The notes: a model not told the origin generated them from the letters alone. A stretch of 64,000 bases of DNA from JAJEFO01 sp965214325 (GCA_965214325.1 CBDCBG010000006.1:3224001-3288000), one strand, 5' to 3'; shown: positions 51,431-61,132, counted from the stretch's first letter. Numbers and translations are program-made.

Positions 51431-53635
51431 CTAGCCTCGATTCCCAACCGCCGCAATTGATGTGAATCCTCCGACGGCTGCGGGCCACCGGCTTGATCCG
51501 GCAGCGTCCGACGGGCGGCGTCTGCCGCGCTCTCCGCCATGATCCGACCGGATGCCGGTCTCGGCGCCGCGGCATGGAATCATCGCAATATCAGTTTTTG
51601 GCACCAATTGTCACGCCGTCATGTCGGGACATGGCACGACACCGGGATCCGGGCCGACGCGGCCTCCGGGTCCGGCGCCCGCCCTCGGAAGCCGTTTCAG
51701 GCTTTCCTTTCATGCGTCCCGACCCGGAACGCGGCGCGGACGGCGCCGTTCCGCGCGATTCCGGCTTGCGGCGGCAGACATCATGTAGTATGGTGGATAC
51801 AGTGACCAAACTACATGCATTGCAATGACCGACCTGGCCGAACTCTTCCGCAAGCCGCAGTCCCGGACCCACCTCCAGTACGAGGCCCTCCGGGCCCACT
51901 TCCTCGACGGCATGGAGGCCGGGGAGGCCGCGAGGCGCTTCGGATACAGCCTCGGGTCCTTCCGCAACCTGTGCACGAAGCTGCGCGGGAACCCGGACCT
52001 GTCCCCCTTCTTCGCCGAGCGCAGGCCGGGTCCGAAGCCGAACCCCGGCGAGCCTCTCAGGCTGCGGCGGGACCGGCGCATCCTGGAGCTTCGCAGGACC
52101 GCCGGCCTCTCGGTCGGCGAGATCAGCCGGAAGCTCGGGGAGGAGGGGATGCCCGCCGGAACGACGACCGTGCAGCGCACGCTCCGCAGGAACGGCGTCG
52201 GCAAGCTGCCGCGCCGGTCCCCCGGCGAGCGCGAGGCCGCGCTCCGGCCCGTCTCCGCCCCGATGGCCGACGCCCGGGAGCTCGACCTCTCGCCGCGGCG
52301 CCTGCGCACCGGGTTCGGCGGGCTGTTCCTGTTCGTCCCCGACCTTGTCCGGCTCGACCTCGACCGGATCGCCGCCGACAGCGGCATGCCGGGCAGCGGG
52401 ATGATCCCCGCGGGCCATGCCTTCCGGGCCCTGCTGGCGCTGAAGCTCTGGGGGATCGGGAGGCCGCCGCATGTCATGGCCGACATCCTCGATCCCGGCA
52501 TGGCCCTGTTCGCCGGGCTCAACGTCATGCCGAAGCGCTCGAGCCTGACCGAGCATTCCGGGCGCGTCGACCCGAAGCTGTGCGCCGGCCTCATGGACCG
52601 CTGGCACCGGGCGCTGAACGGCCTGGAGACCGATCTCGGCGGGGACGGCTCCTTCGACCTGGACTTCCACACGATCCCCTGGCACGGCAAGGATCCGGAG
52701 GCGCCCGTCGAGCGGCACTGCGTCTCCAAGCGGAGCCGCAGGCAGAAGGGCGTCCTCGCCTTCCTCGCCCGCGACGCCGACGCCCGCCTGTTCGTCTACG
52801 CGAATGCCCGGGTCCGCAAGGGGGACCAGAACGACGAGGTTCTCCGCTTCATCGGGTTCCGGGAGGAACGCAACGGCGGGCCGCCCAGGGAGCTGGTGTT
52901 CGACTCCCGGCTGACGACACATGCCAATCTCGGACGGATCAACGAAATGGGAATAGACTTCCTGACGCTTCGCCGGCGCTCCGGATCCCTGCTCGACGCG
53001 ATCGCCGCCGCCCCGGAAAGCGACTGGAAGCAGGTGCGCCTGAACAATGTCGGGCGCACCTGCCGCACGCCCCGGGTTCTCGACCGGCGCGTCCGGATCT
53101 CCGGCTATCCGGGCGACATCCGCCAGCTCGCCGTGCGCGGCCTGGGCCATGAGCGGCCGACCCTGCTGCTCACCAACCAGATGAAGACCTCCGCGAGCCA
53201 GCTCATCGACCGCTATGCCCGGCGGATGGTGATCGAGAACGCCATCGCCGACGCGATCGACTTCTTCCACATGGACGCGCTGTCCGCCGCGGTCCCGATG
53301 AAGATCGATCTCGACCTCCAGCTCACGCTCGTGGCCAGCGGCCTGTACCGGCTGCTGGCTGTCCGCCTCGGCAACGGAAAGCGGAACGCGAAGTCACGCA
53401 CCCTGTTCCGGAATTTCGTCAAGGCGCCGGCGGACATCACGGTCAGCGACGACAGCATCGATGTCCGGATCGGACGACGCGCTAACAACCCGTTCCTTCT
53501 CAACGCCTCATACGACGAAACCGACATCGCCGTGCCGTGGCTCGGGAACCGCCGGCTCCGGATCAGCTTCCTGTGAGCGGAGGCCGCGGGATCCCGGAAT
53601 TCACAGCAATTGTGGTCGTTGGGAATCGAGGCTAG
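51431..53635 (+). mobile_element. IS element (DDE transposase, CTAG ends) inserted in alaX
   Basis: A 2.2-kb element bounded by CTAGCCTCGATTCCCAAC on both sides as an inverted repeat, extended by a looser match CAATTG-TGTGAAT. CTAG at each edge may be a palindromic target duplication. The sequences outside both edges join to give a continuous alaX reading (VLD-x-ERRYGHMRVHTALH). The ~390 bases before the transposase hold no gene but contain an inverted repeat CATGTAGT/ACTACATG at 51782-51817, just before the start. Confidence 0.9.
51825..53576 (+). CDS. DDE transposase with N-terminal helix-turn-helix domain
   Basis: A 583-residue transposase. The N-terminal third has two helix-turn-helix-like parts (FLDGMEAGEAARRFGYSLGS and LRRTAGLSVGEISRKLGEEG). 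The core shows DLDFHTIPWHG (first Asp), FDSRLTTHANLGRINEMG (second Asp) and YARRMVIENAIADAIDFF with the Glu. It resembles IS4-superfamily/IS1634-like enzymes but I cannot assign it firmly to a named family. It looks intact and is the only gene of the element that split alaX. Confidence 0.82.
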   Translation: MTDLAELFRKPQSRTHLQYEALRAHFLDGMEAGEAARRFGYSLGSFRNLCTKLRGNPDLSPFFAERRPGPKPNPGEPLRLRRDRRILELRRTAGLSVGEISRKLGEEGMPAGTTTVQRTLRRNGVGKLPRRSPGEREAALRPVSAPMADARELDLSPRRLRTGFGGLFLFVPDLVRLDLDRIAADSGMPGSGMIPAGHAFRALLALKLWGIGRPPHVMADILDPGMALFAGLNVMPKRSSLTEHSGRVDPKLCAGLMDRWHRALNGLETDLGGDGSFDLDFHTIPWHGKDPEAPVERHCVSKRSRRQKGVLAFLARDADARLFVYANARVRKGDQNDEVLRFIGFREERNGGPPRELVFDSRLTTHANLGRINEMGIDFLTLRRRSGSLLDAIAAAPESDWKQVRLNNVGRTCRTPRVLDRRVRISGYPGDIRQLAVRGLGHERPTLLLTNQMKTSASQLIDRYARRMVIENAIADAIDFFHMDALSAAVPMKIDLDLQLTLVASGLYRLLAVRLGNGKRNAKSRTLFRNFVKAPADITVSDDSIDVRIGRRANNPFLLNASYDETDIAVPWLGNRRLRISFL

Positions 53636-53835
53636 GAGCGCCGCTACGGGCACATGCGGGTTCACACGGCCCTGCACCTGTTGTCCGTCGTGGTTCCTCT
53701 TCCCGTGACTGGCGGGTCGATTTCCGCGGAACGGGGACGGCTTGACTTTGACATGGTCGACCCCCTGAGGACAAGGAGGCGCTGGCAGCCGAGCTGAACG
53801 CGCTGGTCGCACCCGATCTCGAGGTCAGCGAAGAT
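53636..53835 (+). pseudogene. alaX: alanyl-tRNA editing protein AlaX, second fragment
   Basis: After the IS the frame resumes with RRYGHMRVHTALHLLSVV, which holds the HxxxH zinc ligands of AlaX, then PLPVTGGSISAERGRLDFDM. A one-base deletion near 53766 shifts the frame, after which the expected EDKEALAAELNALVAPDLEV reads in another phase. Similarity stops abruptly at 53835, where an antisense group II intron and then the tip of the large transposon begin. The C-terminal third of alaX is not in the window and is predicted to lie beyond 64000. Confidence 0.87.
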
Positions 53836-54514
53836 ATCGCGGTAGGGACGGTCATTGCTGACCGCCCCCCGCACAGATCCGGACGAGCGCGCTAACGCAT
53901 CCGGCTCCTGCCTTCGGTCGAACGTCAGCCCGCACTGCTGCCGCAAAGGGCAGCTCGCATGGGCTGCGTGAGCGAGCGGCGCATGTGACACCCATTGTCG
54001 GATTCTGAGCTCCGTGAGTGCTTTGCCGCCCTGCTCTTCCGTCGGCCCCGGCCCTTCGCTCCATCCACTCCGCCGGAGGCGTCACAGCCTCTTTTGTTCG
54101 CGGACTTCGTCACTACTATGGCCGAGTCTGACTCCTCGATGCCGTGCATCCAGAGCTACGGGAATGCCCCCTTCCTCTGGCGACCCTGACGCAATGGTCG
54201 GGGTAACATCGAGGCCTCCCAGGTCCCGATGGACTGCTTCGGCGCGTGCCATGGTTCTCAGACCCCGCGGAGCCCCTCCTCGCCTCACCAATCCGGCGTG
54301 GAGGGTGTTGCCTTCGGCCCGTCTGAAAGCCTCGGCACTCCGAACATGGTCATTTTTCGTGGCTCGATGGCCCGGCCCACGCCCACCGCTTGCCAACGCT
54401 TCACCTGCCGCCTCGCGACGACCGGCGCATGGTTCGCGGAGAAAGTGGCTGGTTTGACCTCTCTTTCTGCCGGGACTTTCACCCAGCGACATTCCATCAG
54501 TTAGCCTGGCGCAC
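53836..54514 (-). mobile_element. group II intron 2, derivative lacking the reverse transcriptase
   Basis: The minus strand begins GTGCGCCAGGCTAACTG at 54514 and ends CTACCGCGAT at 53836, the same ends as the full intron at 61133-63043, with clear similarity along domain I. The exon-binding element CAGACG is kept about 190 bases in. A degenerate trace of the start of the reverse transcriptase region remains, then a deletion of roughly 1.2 kb leads to domain V (GGAGCCGGATGCG and CTCGTCCGGATCT). At 679 nt it would need a reverse transcriptase in trans. Confidence 0.87.
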
Positions 54515-54548
54515 CAGACGTCCTGACATCGAATTTGATTTCTTCCAA

Positions 54549-56165
54549 TCAGCGTGATGCCTCCGGACCGAGGTTCCGTGCGTTGCCGGGCGGTTCGCAG
54601 ACCATGCGGAGGTCGGTTCCGGGGAAGATCGTGCGTGTCTGGTTGAGCTCTTCGAGCAGTCCCGCGATGGTGGCGTCGGCTGCGTCGCTTGCGGTGCCGA
54701 GGATGCGCACCCGCAGGATGCCGTTCTCCGGTTCGGGGATGATGTCGGCGTCCGACCGGAACAGTTCGGCGAGGGGACGGCGGGGGCGTTGCCTCGCGCC
54801 CGGCGCGTCGGCGACGGCGGGCATCATCCGGGTCTCGGCGCGGCAGGCGATCATCCGGACGATGTCGAGCAGCAGCCTCTCGCCGGATGGCAGCGCGTCG
54901 AGCCTTTCGTCCTCGTCGAGCTCGGCCACCGTGACATGCTTCGGGGTTTCCGAACGCCGGGTCTTGAGCGCCTCGCGCTCGGCGTCGAGCGTCCCGATCT
55001 CGGCCTTCAGCCTCTCGGCGGACCTGGCGGCCGTGCCGGACGGGGCGCCCCCGGTCAGGTCGGCGACGCGGTTGCGCAGCGTGCCGAGCTTCTGGCGCAG
55101 TTGCCGGATGCGCCGGTCGCAGCGGCGCCAGGCCGGATTGACGACGCGCGCCCCGGGGTCCTGCTCGACGAGGCCGTGCACGGCCAGCGCGTCCAGGCTG
55201 AACTCCTCGCGCATGTACTTGAAGAGCTCTCCTGGGCCCACCGCGAGAACAGCACGCCTGCGACCCGTTCCATGGGCGTGTGCATGTCCGTGGTGACAAG
55301 CGGCACCTGTCGGCCGCTGTCCGGCAGGCGCCGGATCTGGCGAACCTCGGGGCCGCCGGACAGCGTGACCCGTCTCTCGGCGAGCCGGACCTCGGCGGCG
55401 CCCGCCCCGCCGGGACCGTGGAGCGGCGCCCGAACGGAACGGAACTCCTCCTCCGGCCAGTCCTCGCCCCTGAAGCCCTTGTGCCAGGTGATCACCGCGA
55501 TGCCGCGCCGGGCGAGACGGGCGAACAGCGCCGGGCTCCAGCCCTCCCGGTCGAAGACCAGCGTCAGTGCGGGCGCGGCGTCCGGCGAGACCGTGAGATC
55601 CGGCGCGTCCGGTCCCGGAAGGCCGATCCGCTCCAGCGCCGGAATGACGTCGTGCTCCAAGGCGTGCGTCATGGTCGGGTCGAGGTCCTTGTGCAGGCAC
55701 AGGAGCGGCCTGCCGCCGAGCGCGTTGACCCAGTAGCTGGTCGAGGCCGGCAGGCAGAGCTTCCGGCGCGACACGAAGTGCTTCGGAAGGCGGCCCTTGC
55801 GGCCCGAATGCACCTTCACGTGGCCGTCCGCCGACAGCGTGGCGTGGGCGTCCGGCGCGTCCGCGATCCACGCCTTCGCCAGCGCGTCCTGCCAGTCCCG
55901 GACCCGCTGCGGATCGCTCGCGAGCGCCTTGATCTTGCCTCGCAGCGTCTTCGCTTCCGGGCAGCGGTCCAGCCCCAGGACCGCGCCCCATTCCCCCGGA
56001 GCCTCGTGGCGCAGCGCCTCGGCGTTGCGGACCCGGGCCATGAACAGGAACGCGAGCAGGAGAAGCGTGCTCGTCAGCCCGTAATGTCCCTTCGGCAGCG
56101 ACAGGAACGCGCCCGAACGGTCGAGAAGCCCTTCCTTGAGCAGCGCCGCCAGCACGCCGCCGCGC
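54549..56165 (-). pseudogene. transposase of the large transposon, C-terminal part, frameshifted
   Basis: Reading down from 56165, the protein continues VLAALLKEGLLDRSGAFLSL and KGHYGLTSTLLLLAFLFMAR, then LDRCPEAKTLRGKIKALA and TLVFDREGWSPALF. It belongs to a large DDE-type transposase group annotated only as putative transposase. Near 55230 one base is missing (about GAGAGCTCTTCAAG for GAGAACTTCTTCAAG), and the match moves frame to FKYMREEFSLDALAVHGLVE and runs to the stop at 54549. The N-terminal part is displaced to 58597-59268 by the inserted Tn5-type element. Confidence 0.82.
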
Positions 56166-58587
56166 CCTGCCCATAGGACACAATTGCGACTCGACTCGCC
56201 GCAGCGCACCTGCTACGGTGCCTTCATGGTGGGCGAGATTTCGATTCCCCGGGCGCTTTCGTCGGAGGCCGGCTTTGGCAAGCTCACGGCCATTCTGGCG
56301 CGCATGGGCGATGACAGCCGTGCCGAGATCGGCCGGCGCGTGTGTGCGGCGTTCGGGTTTCTCGACCACCGGGGCGACCTTCAGGTCGCAAGCTGTCTTG
56401 CGGCCCTGCGCCGTCTCGAGCGCTCTGGCCGCATCGCGCTGCCCGCGCCGAGCGGCAGCGGCGGCCATGGCCGGGTCGCCCGCCCGGGCGTCGCGGTTCC
56501 GGAGCCCGCCGGGCTTCCGTCGCGGGCGGGCGACATCGACGGGCTCGAACTCGTGGCCGTGCGGGACGACGCGCTGCGGCTGGTGTTCAACGAGCTGATG
56601 GCTTCGGAGCATCCGCGCGCCGCGCGCCTTCACGTGGGCCGCCAGGTGCGGTATCTCGCGGGGTCGTCGCACGGCTGGCTCGGGGGCTTCCTGTTCGCCC
56701 CGGCGACGCGGTCGCTGGAGGCGCGGGACGAATGGATCGGCTGGGACGCGGACGCGCGCGAGCGCCGCCTCGGGCGCGTGATCTCGCTGGCCCGGTTCCT
56801 GGTCCGTCCCTCGGCTTCGGTGAGGAACCTGGCGTCGAGGCTGCTTGGCATGGCGGCGCGGCGGGTCTCCGGCGACTTCGAGGCGGCGTACGGGGTGCGC
56901 CCGGTCCTGATGGAGACCTATGTCGCCCCGGAGCATTCCGGGTCCTGCTTTCGCGCGGCCGGCTGGCGCCGTGTCGGCGAGACCTGCGGGCGACGGCTGC
57001 GTGACGGGCGTGCGGAGCCGGCGAAGGCGGTGTTCCTGCGGCCGCTGGCGGCGGACTGGCGGGACCGGCTGGAAGGCGTGGACCGCGCGCTGGCGGCCGG
57101 GGACGGGCTTGACACGGAGAGCTGGGCCGGGAACGAGTTCGGGGCGGCGTCGCTTGGCGATGCGCGGCTGACGCGCCGGCTGGTGCAGAGCGCGCGGGTC
57201 CAGGCGCGGTCGCTGTCGAGGACGTTCTTCGGCGCCGCGGCCGGAGACGAGGCGGCAGTGAAGGGGTACTGCAGGATGATCGAGCATCCGGACCACGACG
57301 CGGTGTCGGCGACGACGATCCTTTCCGGGCACCGGGCCCGCAGCGTCCGGCGGATGCAGGCCGAACGGCTTGCCCTGCTGGTCCAGGACGGCACGGACCT
57401 GAACTTCGCGACGCATCGCGGCTGCGACGGGCTTGGCAGCATCAGCCGCAACAAGGGCGGAACCGGGACGCGCGGGCTGCACCTGCACTCGACGCTGGCG
57501 GTCGGCGCGGACGGCGTGCCGCTCGGCGTGGTCCGCATGGAGTTCGACGCGCCGCCGTTCGGGGCGGCGAAGCCGGCGAAGGACGTGGAGGACCGGAAGA
57601 CCGGCCGCTGGCTGCGCGGGCTGCGCGACAGCGCCGGGATCGCGCGCGAGCTTGACGGGGTGCGGGTGGTGGCGGCGATGGACCGGGAGGCGGACGCCTT
57701 CGACGTCTTCGCCGAACACCGGGCGCTCGGCCGGCGCAGCCTTGAACTGCTGGTCCGCGCCCGCCATGACCGCAGCCTCGGCCGCGGCCGCCCGAAGCTG
57801 TTCGAGACGATGGCCGCGCAACCGGAGACCGGCCGCTTCACGATCGAGCTCGAACGGCAGTCGGAGCGCAATTCCACGCGCGGGCAGGCCGCCTTCGACG
57901 GGCGCGCGGCCCGCAGGGCCGTCCTCGCCATCCGCACGGTTCCGGTCGACCTGCCGCCGCCGGAGAGGGAGAGGGCGCGTTTCGGTCCCGACCCCATCGC
58001 CGTGAACGCGGTCCTTGCCGAGGAAGCGGACCCGCCGGCCGGCTGCAAGCCGACATGCTGGCGCCTGCTCACCACGCTCGAGGCCGGACGCCCCGAGCAG
58101 GCGCGCGAGGTCCTCCGCCTGTACGGCCTGAGGTGGCGGATCGAGGACTGGCACAGGATCCTGAAGTCCGGCTGCAACGTCGAGAACACCGCCCACCGGA
58201 ACAGGGAACGCCTGCAACGCGCGGTGGCCATGAACGCCGTCATTGCCTGGCGGATCGCCGCGCTCGCGCAGCTTGCGCGCACCGAACCCGGACGGCCGCT
58301 GGAAAGCGCCTTCTCGAAGATCGAGATCGGGCTGCTCTCGGACTTCGCCGCCGCCCGCCGGATGGCGCCGCCGGCCGATCTCGGGACCGCGTTCCGCCTC
58401 GTGGCGACCATGGGCGGCTACCTTGGACGAAGCAACGACGGGCCGCCCGGGGCGGAGATTCTCTGGAACGGCCAGTCCTCGCTGGCCTTCGCCGCGTGGA
58501 TGGTCGGCCACAGCGTCAATGCCGGGGACGACAGCGTCCTGCTGAAGTCAATCGGCTAGCTGTACACACTTTGTGGGTAATGGGTAG
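56166..58587 (+). mobile_element. IS4/Tn5-type element with DUF4338-transposase
   Basis: The element has imperfect inverted ends (left CTGCCCATAGGACACAA, right CTACCCATTACCCACAA reading inward). It is flanked by a 9-bp repeat, GCCGCGCGC at 56157-56165 and GCCGCGGGC at 58588-58596, with one mismatch; 9 bp is the Tn5/IS50 size. Removing the element and one repeat joins the two halves of the large transposase in frame (SAVARGVLAALLKEG). Confidence 0.85.
56226..58559 (+). CDS. Tn5-type transposase fused to an N-terminal DUF4338 (DruA-like) domain
   Basis: A 777-residue protein of two parts. Residues about 1-280 match DUF4338, the domain of the Druantia defence protein DruA: LHVGRQVRYLAGSSHGWLGG, DEWIGWDADARERRLGRVIS, RFLVRPSASVRNLASRLLG and SCFRAAGWRRVGETCGR. 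Residues ~290-777 are an IS50/Tn5-type transposase: NEFGAASLGDARLTRRLVQS, LVQDGTDLNFA (Asp), VAAMDREADAFDVF (Asp) and YGLRWRIEDWHRILKSG (YREK motif with Glu), then a Tn5-like dimer domain. The start at 56226 is chosen inside the element; the ribosome site is weak. It looks intact. Confidence 0.88.
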   Translation: MVGEISIPRALSSEAGFGKLTAILARMGDDSRAEIGRRVCAAFGFLDHRGDLQVASCLAALRRLERSGRIALPAPSGSGGHGRVARPGVAVPEPAGLPSRAGDIDGLELVAVRDDALRLVFNELMASEHPRAARLHVGRQVRYLAGSSHGWLGGFLFAPATRSLEARDEWIGWDADARERRLGRVISLARFLVRPSASVRNLASRLLGMAARRVSGDFEAAYGVRPVLMETYVAPEHSGSCFRAAGWRRVGETCGRRLRDGRAEPAKAVFLRPLAADWRDRLEGVDRALAAGDGLDTESWAGNEFGAASLGDARLTRRLVQSARVQARSLSRTFFGAAAGDEAAVKGYCRMIEHPDHDAVSATTILSGHRARSVRRMQAERLALLVQDGTDLNFATHRGCDGLGSISRNKGGTGTRGLHLHSTLAVGADGVPLGVVRMEFDAPPFGAAKPAKDVEDRKTGRWLRGLRDSAGIARELDGVRVVAAMDREADAFDVFAEHRALGRRSLELLVRARHDRSLGRGRPKLFETMAAQPETGRFTIELERQSERNSTRGQAAFDGRAARRAVLAIRTVPVDLPPPERERARFGPDPIAVNAVLAEEADPPAGCKPTCWRLLTTLEAGRPEQAREVLRLYGLRWRIEDWHRILKSGCNVENTAHRNRERLQRAVAMNAVIAWRIAALAQLARTEPGRPLESAFSKIEIGLLSDFAAARRMAPPADLGTAFRLVATMGGYLGRSNDGPPGAEILWNGQSSLAFAAWMVGHSVNAGDDSVLLKSIG

Positions 58588-58596
58588 GCCGCGGGC

Positions 58597-59268
58597 GACC
58601 GCCGAAAGAGGCTCGTCGAAGCGCGGATGGGCCTCGGCCATCGCCCCCGCCGAGGCCGCGACGCGCCCCGCGCTGTCGCGCGCGCCCCGGCCCATCGGCG
58701 CCTCACGGTCGCGACGGTCCCGCTCGCTGCGGTCCAGCGGGTCTTCCCGGACGTCCGCAGCCGTCCCGTCCGTTTCCAGCGCCTCCGGCCCCGCGGCCTC
58801 CGGTTCGGGCCTCGTGTCGACCGGGCGGCCGTCCCCGATGAAGCCCTTGTGGAGGTTGTAATACACGGTAGATGTCGGAACGCCGAGTTCCCGGGCCAGG
58901 GCCGCGCCGCCCATCCCCGAGGCCAGAAGGCGTTCCGCCCTCGCCTTCCTCGCGCCCGTTATCACGCTGGTCCCACGTTCCCTGCGCGGCTTGTGGAAGC
59001 TTGCCTCGCCTCTTTCCCGCAGTTTCCTCACCGCCCGCTTCAGCGTCGAACGGCTGATCCCGAACGCGGCCTGGATGTCCGCGCGCCGGACCCCGCTTTC
59101 CACGAACCGGGCGGCGCGCAGCAACATCGGACCTCGGTCGGCGACGTCGTGGAAGTCGAAAGGCTGGAGATTGTGGAAATACGTCATCCGGCCGTCCGAG
59201 ATCGCGAACGAGAAACAGGTGGCACCGATCTGCACGGCTTCCGCGGGCTGGAGAAGGCGGGAGCTCAT
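58597..59268 (-). pseudogene. transposase of the large transposon, N-terminal part
   Basis: From an ATG at 59268 the protein reads MSSRLLQPAEAVQIGATCFS, then a helix-turn-helix (RRADIQAAFGISRSTLKRAV) and a second one (GAALARELGVPTSTVYYNLH). An acidic linker ends in RFDEPLSAVARG, where the Tn5-type element begins. The continuation is at 56165 and below. The frame runs on into the inserted element to a stop at 58516, so a truncated DNA-binding protein could still be made. Confidence 0.83.
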
Positions 59269-59345
59269 GGACTGGTTCCTGAACTATGGGTCCAAGCCAT
59301 ATTATGATCCGATCCGTCCATGATGTCAAGCGGGAAAACCGCTTC

Positions 59346-61055
59346 GGGTGTAACCCAAGTTTCTTGTCAGGCGGCGACAGCCTTTCTCGCCTGCCAGTCC
59401 AGGAAATCGGGCAGCCTCAGGTTCATGACGCAACTCTTGAGCCCGAGCATGGCGTTGGCTCCGCGCTCCGACCAGCGGGTGCCGGGACGCTTCAGCCGCA
59501 GCCCGAACTGCCTGCAGCCGCTTTCCACGACGCCGCTTCCGACCTGCATGCCCTGGTCGCGGTACCCGTCGTACCGCATGCGCTCGATGTTGTTCCTGAA
59601 ATAGCGACAACAGGCCTTCACCTCCTCATGACGGCCGCTGAAGGGCTCGAGCTCCCGGATCACCTTGGCGACCCGCCCGGCCTCGATGTCCGCCTTGACG
59701 TCCTTGAACCGCCGGTCCCGTTCCGTCTTGTCCGGGAGGATCGCCTTCACGGCGTCGGAGGCGTATTCGAGGACATGGAACAGATCCAGGACGCAGGTGA
59801 CCTTCCGTCCTCCGAACAGCTCGTCGCAGGTGTTCCGTATCCATTCGGCCCCGTCGGAGATGACGACGAGCTCCCCGGCGTCGTGCAGGCCGCGGCGAAG
59901 CGCCTCCCGGTCAAGGCGCGTGGCGAAACCGGAAGGCTCCGGGCTTACGGACCGAGCGGCCGCGCTGTCGATGAGGCAGCTGGACGTCTCGCTGCCCCTG
60001 TCCTTCAGCGCCGCGCCGGTCTCCGGATCCCGGCCCTCGGCGGTGTACATCACGGTCAGCCTGGCTTCGCGTGTCTTCGAGGTCCCGTCCTCCTGCTTCC
60101 CGGCAACGCCTTCCACGTCACCCTTCCGCATCGGGATCCCGGTCCCGTCGATGGACAGGTACATGCGCGATTCCAATGGCTTGCCCGCGACGACCTCCTC
60201 CCGCTCGAACCGGAGGACCTCCTCGCCGAGCGCCAGCGACCAGCGCTGCAGCGAGCTCCGGGAGGCGGCCACCCCGGCAAGGTTCGCGATGTGGCGGCTC
60301 GCCGCGTCGAAGCTCATCATCGGCACTGTCCCGGCCATGACGCTCGCCATCCCCGGAGTGAAGGCGCTGCCCTCCAGACCAAGGGCCCGGTCCAGCGGGA
60401 AGCGTCCCTTGCCGCACGACCGGCAATGGAAATGCGTCCGTTCCACCTCGACCCGGCCGAGCCGGGTCAGGAACGACTTCCGCGTCGCCGGATGCCGGCG
60501 CATCGGCTTGCCGCAGCCCTCGCATTCCGGCGTCGGAAGCATGCCGTCGAGATGCTCCAGGAGCAGCTTCAGCGCCGCCGCGCCGCCGCCAAGGGAACTG
60601 TCGCGGAGCGCCCGCTCCACGCCGTCAAGGTCGGGAACGCCGGACGCGAGGTCCGCCGCAAGCTTCGGAAGCTGCGGCCCGAACTCCGCCGAAACGGCTC
60701 CCAGCAGCTCCTGAAGCGTCCCGCCGTCCGGCCTGAAGCCCGCCAGCGGCAGCTCGTCTTCCGTGATGTCGCGGCTCCGCACCTCGCCGCCCTCCAGCCA
60801 GTACTGCGTGAACCCGCCGTCGCGCTCGCGGACCACCGGCGGATGAACCGCCGCCTCGCCTTCCGTCAGTCCTTCCAGATACGCCACCGCGTCCGGATGC
60901 CTGTGCCCTTGGTTCCCTGCGTCCTGCGTCATGGTTCGCGCTCCTGCCCGTTGCCTGAAAACGCGCCGCCGACCGATTCGCCCGGCCGTTGTCGGACACG
61001 CCTCCCCGAACAATGGAGCCAAAAACCAACGGGGTCAAAAAATTGGGATACACCC
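59346..61055 (-). mobile_element. ISKra4-family element
   Basis: A 1,710-bp element with inverted ends GGGTGTAWCCCAA. It is flanked by a perfect 9-bp direct repeat AACCGCTTC at 59337-59345 and 61056-61064, which fixes the boundaries. It is inserted inside the large transposon, between its transposase gene and its right end. Confidence 0.92.
59367..60932 (-). CDS. ISKra4-family transposase
   Basis: A 521-residue transposase of the ISKra4/UPF0236 type. It has a zinc-binding region (CEGCGKPMRR and HFHCRSCGKGRF), then the RNase H core with MYLSIDGTGIPMRKGD (first Asp), LVVISDGAEWIRNTCDE (second Asp), VLDLFHVLEYASD, and VGSGVVESGCRQFGLRLKRP with the Glu. The start MTQDAGNQGH at 60932 is preferred over an upstream in-frame ATG at 61022 that lies in the IS end. 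It appears intact. Confidence 0.9.
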   Translation of the reverse strand: MTQDAGNQGHRHPDAVAYLEGLTEGEAAVHPPVVRERDGGFTQYWLEGGEVRSRDITEDELPLAGFRPDGGTLQELLGAVSAEFGPQLPKLAADLASGVPDLDGVERALRDSSLGGGAAALKLLLEHLDGMLPTPECEGCGKPMRRHPATRKSFLTRLGRVEVERTHFHCRSCGKGRFPLDRALGLEGSAFTPGMASVMAGTVPMMSFDAASRHIANLAGVAASRSSLQRWSLALGEEVLRFEREEVVAGKPLESRMYLSIDGTGIPMRKGDVEGVAGKQEDGTSKTREARLTVMYTAEGRDPETGAALKDRGSETSSCLIDSAAARSVSPEPSGFATRLDREALRRGLHDAGELVVISDGAEWIRNTCDELFGGRKVTCVLDLFHVLEYASDAVKAILPDKTERDRRFKDVKADIEAGRVAKVIRELEPFSGRHEEVKACCRYFRNNIERMRYDGYRDQGMQVGSGVVESGCRQFGLRLKRPGTRWSERGANAMLGLKSCVMNLRLPDFLDWQARKAVAA

Positions 61056-61132
61056 AACCGCTTCAGCCCAGCAATGATTGAAAAAACGGCCCTCGGAGCG
61101 CCTGAAATCAACTCCCGAGGTCAGGACGTCTG

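Larger units (their letters stand above)
54515..61132 (-). mobile_element. large transposon of unassigned family, interrupted by two other elements
   Basis: Both ends begin CAGACGTCCTGAC, then TCG and TTGATTTC, reading inward: left 54515-54542, right as reverse complement of 61104-61132. The only native gene is the broken transposase in two parts (58597-59268 and 54549-56165). A Tn5-type element (56166-58587) and an ISKra4-type element (59346-61055) are inserted inside. Without them the transposon would be ~2.5 kb. Each outer end abuts a group II intron. The left end adjoins alaX sequence once the intron is removed. Confidence 0.8.

Noticed and set aside
54549..58511. A 1320-residue minus-strand open frame
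   Set aside because: Most of it is the reverse side of the Tn5-type transposase gene at 56226-58559; only the part below 56165 matches a real protein, the C-terminal part of the large transposase.
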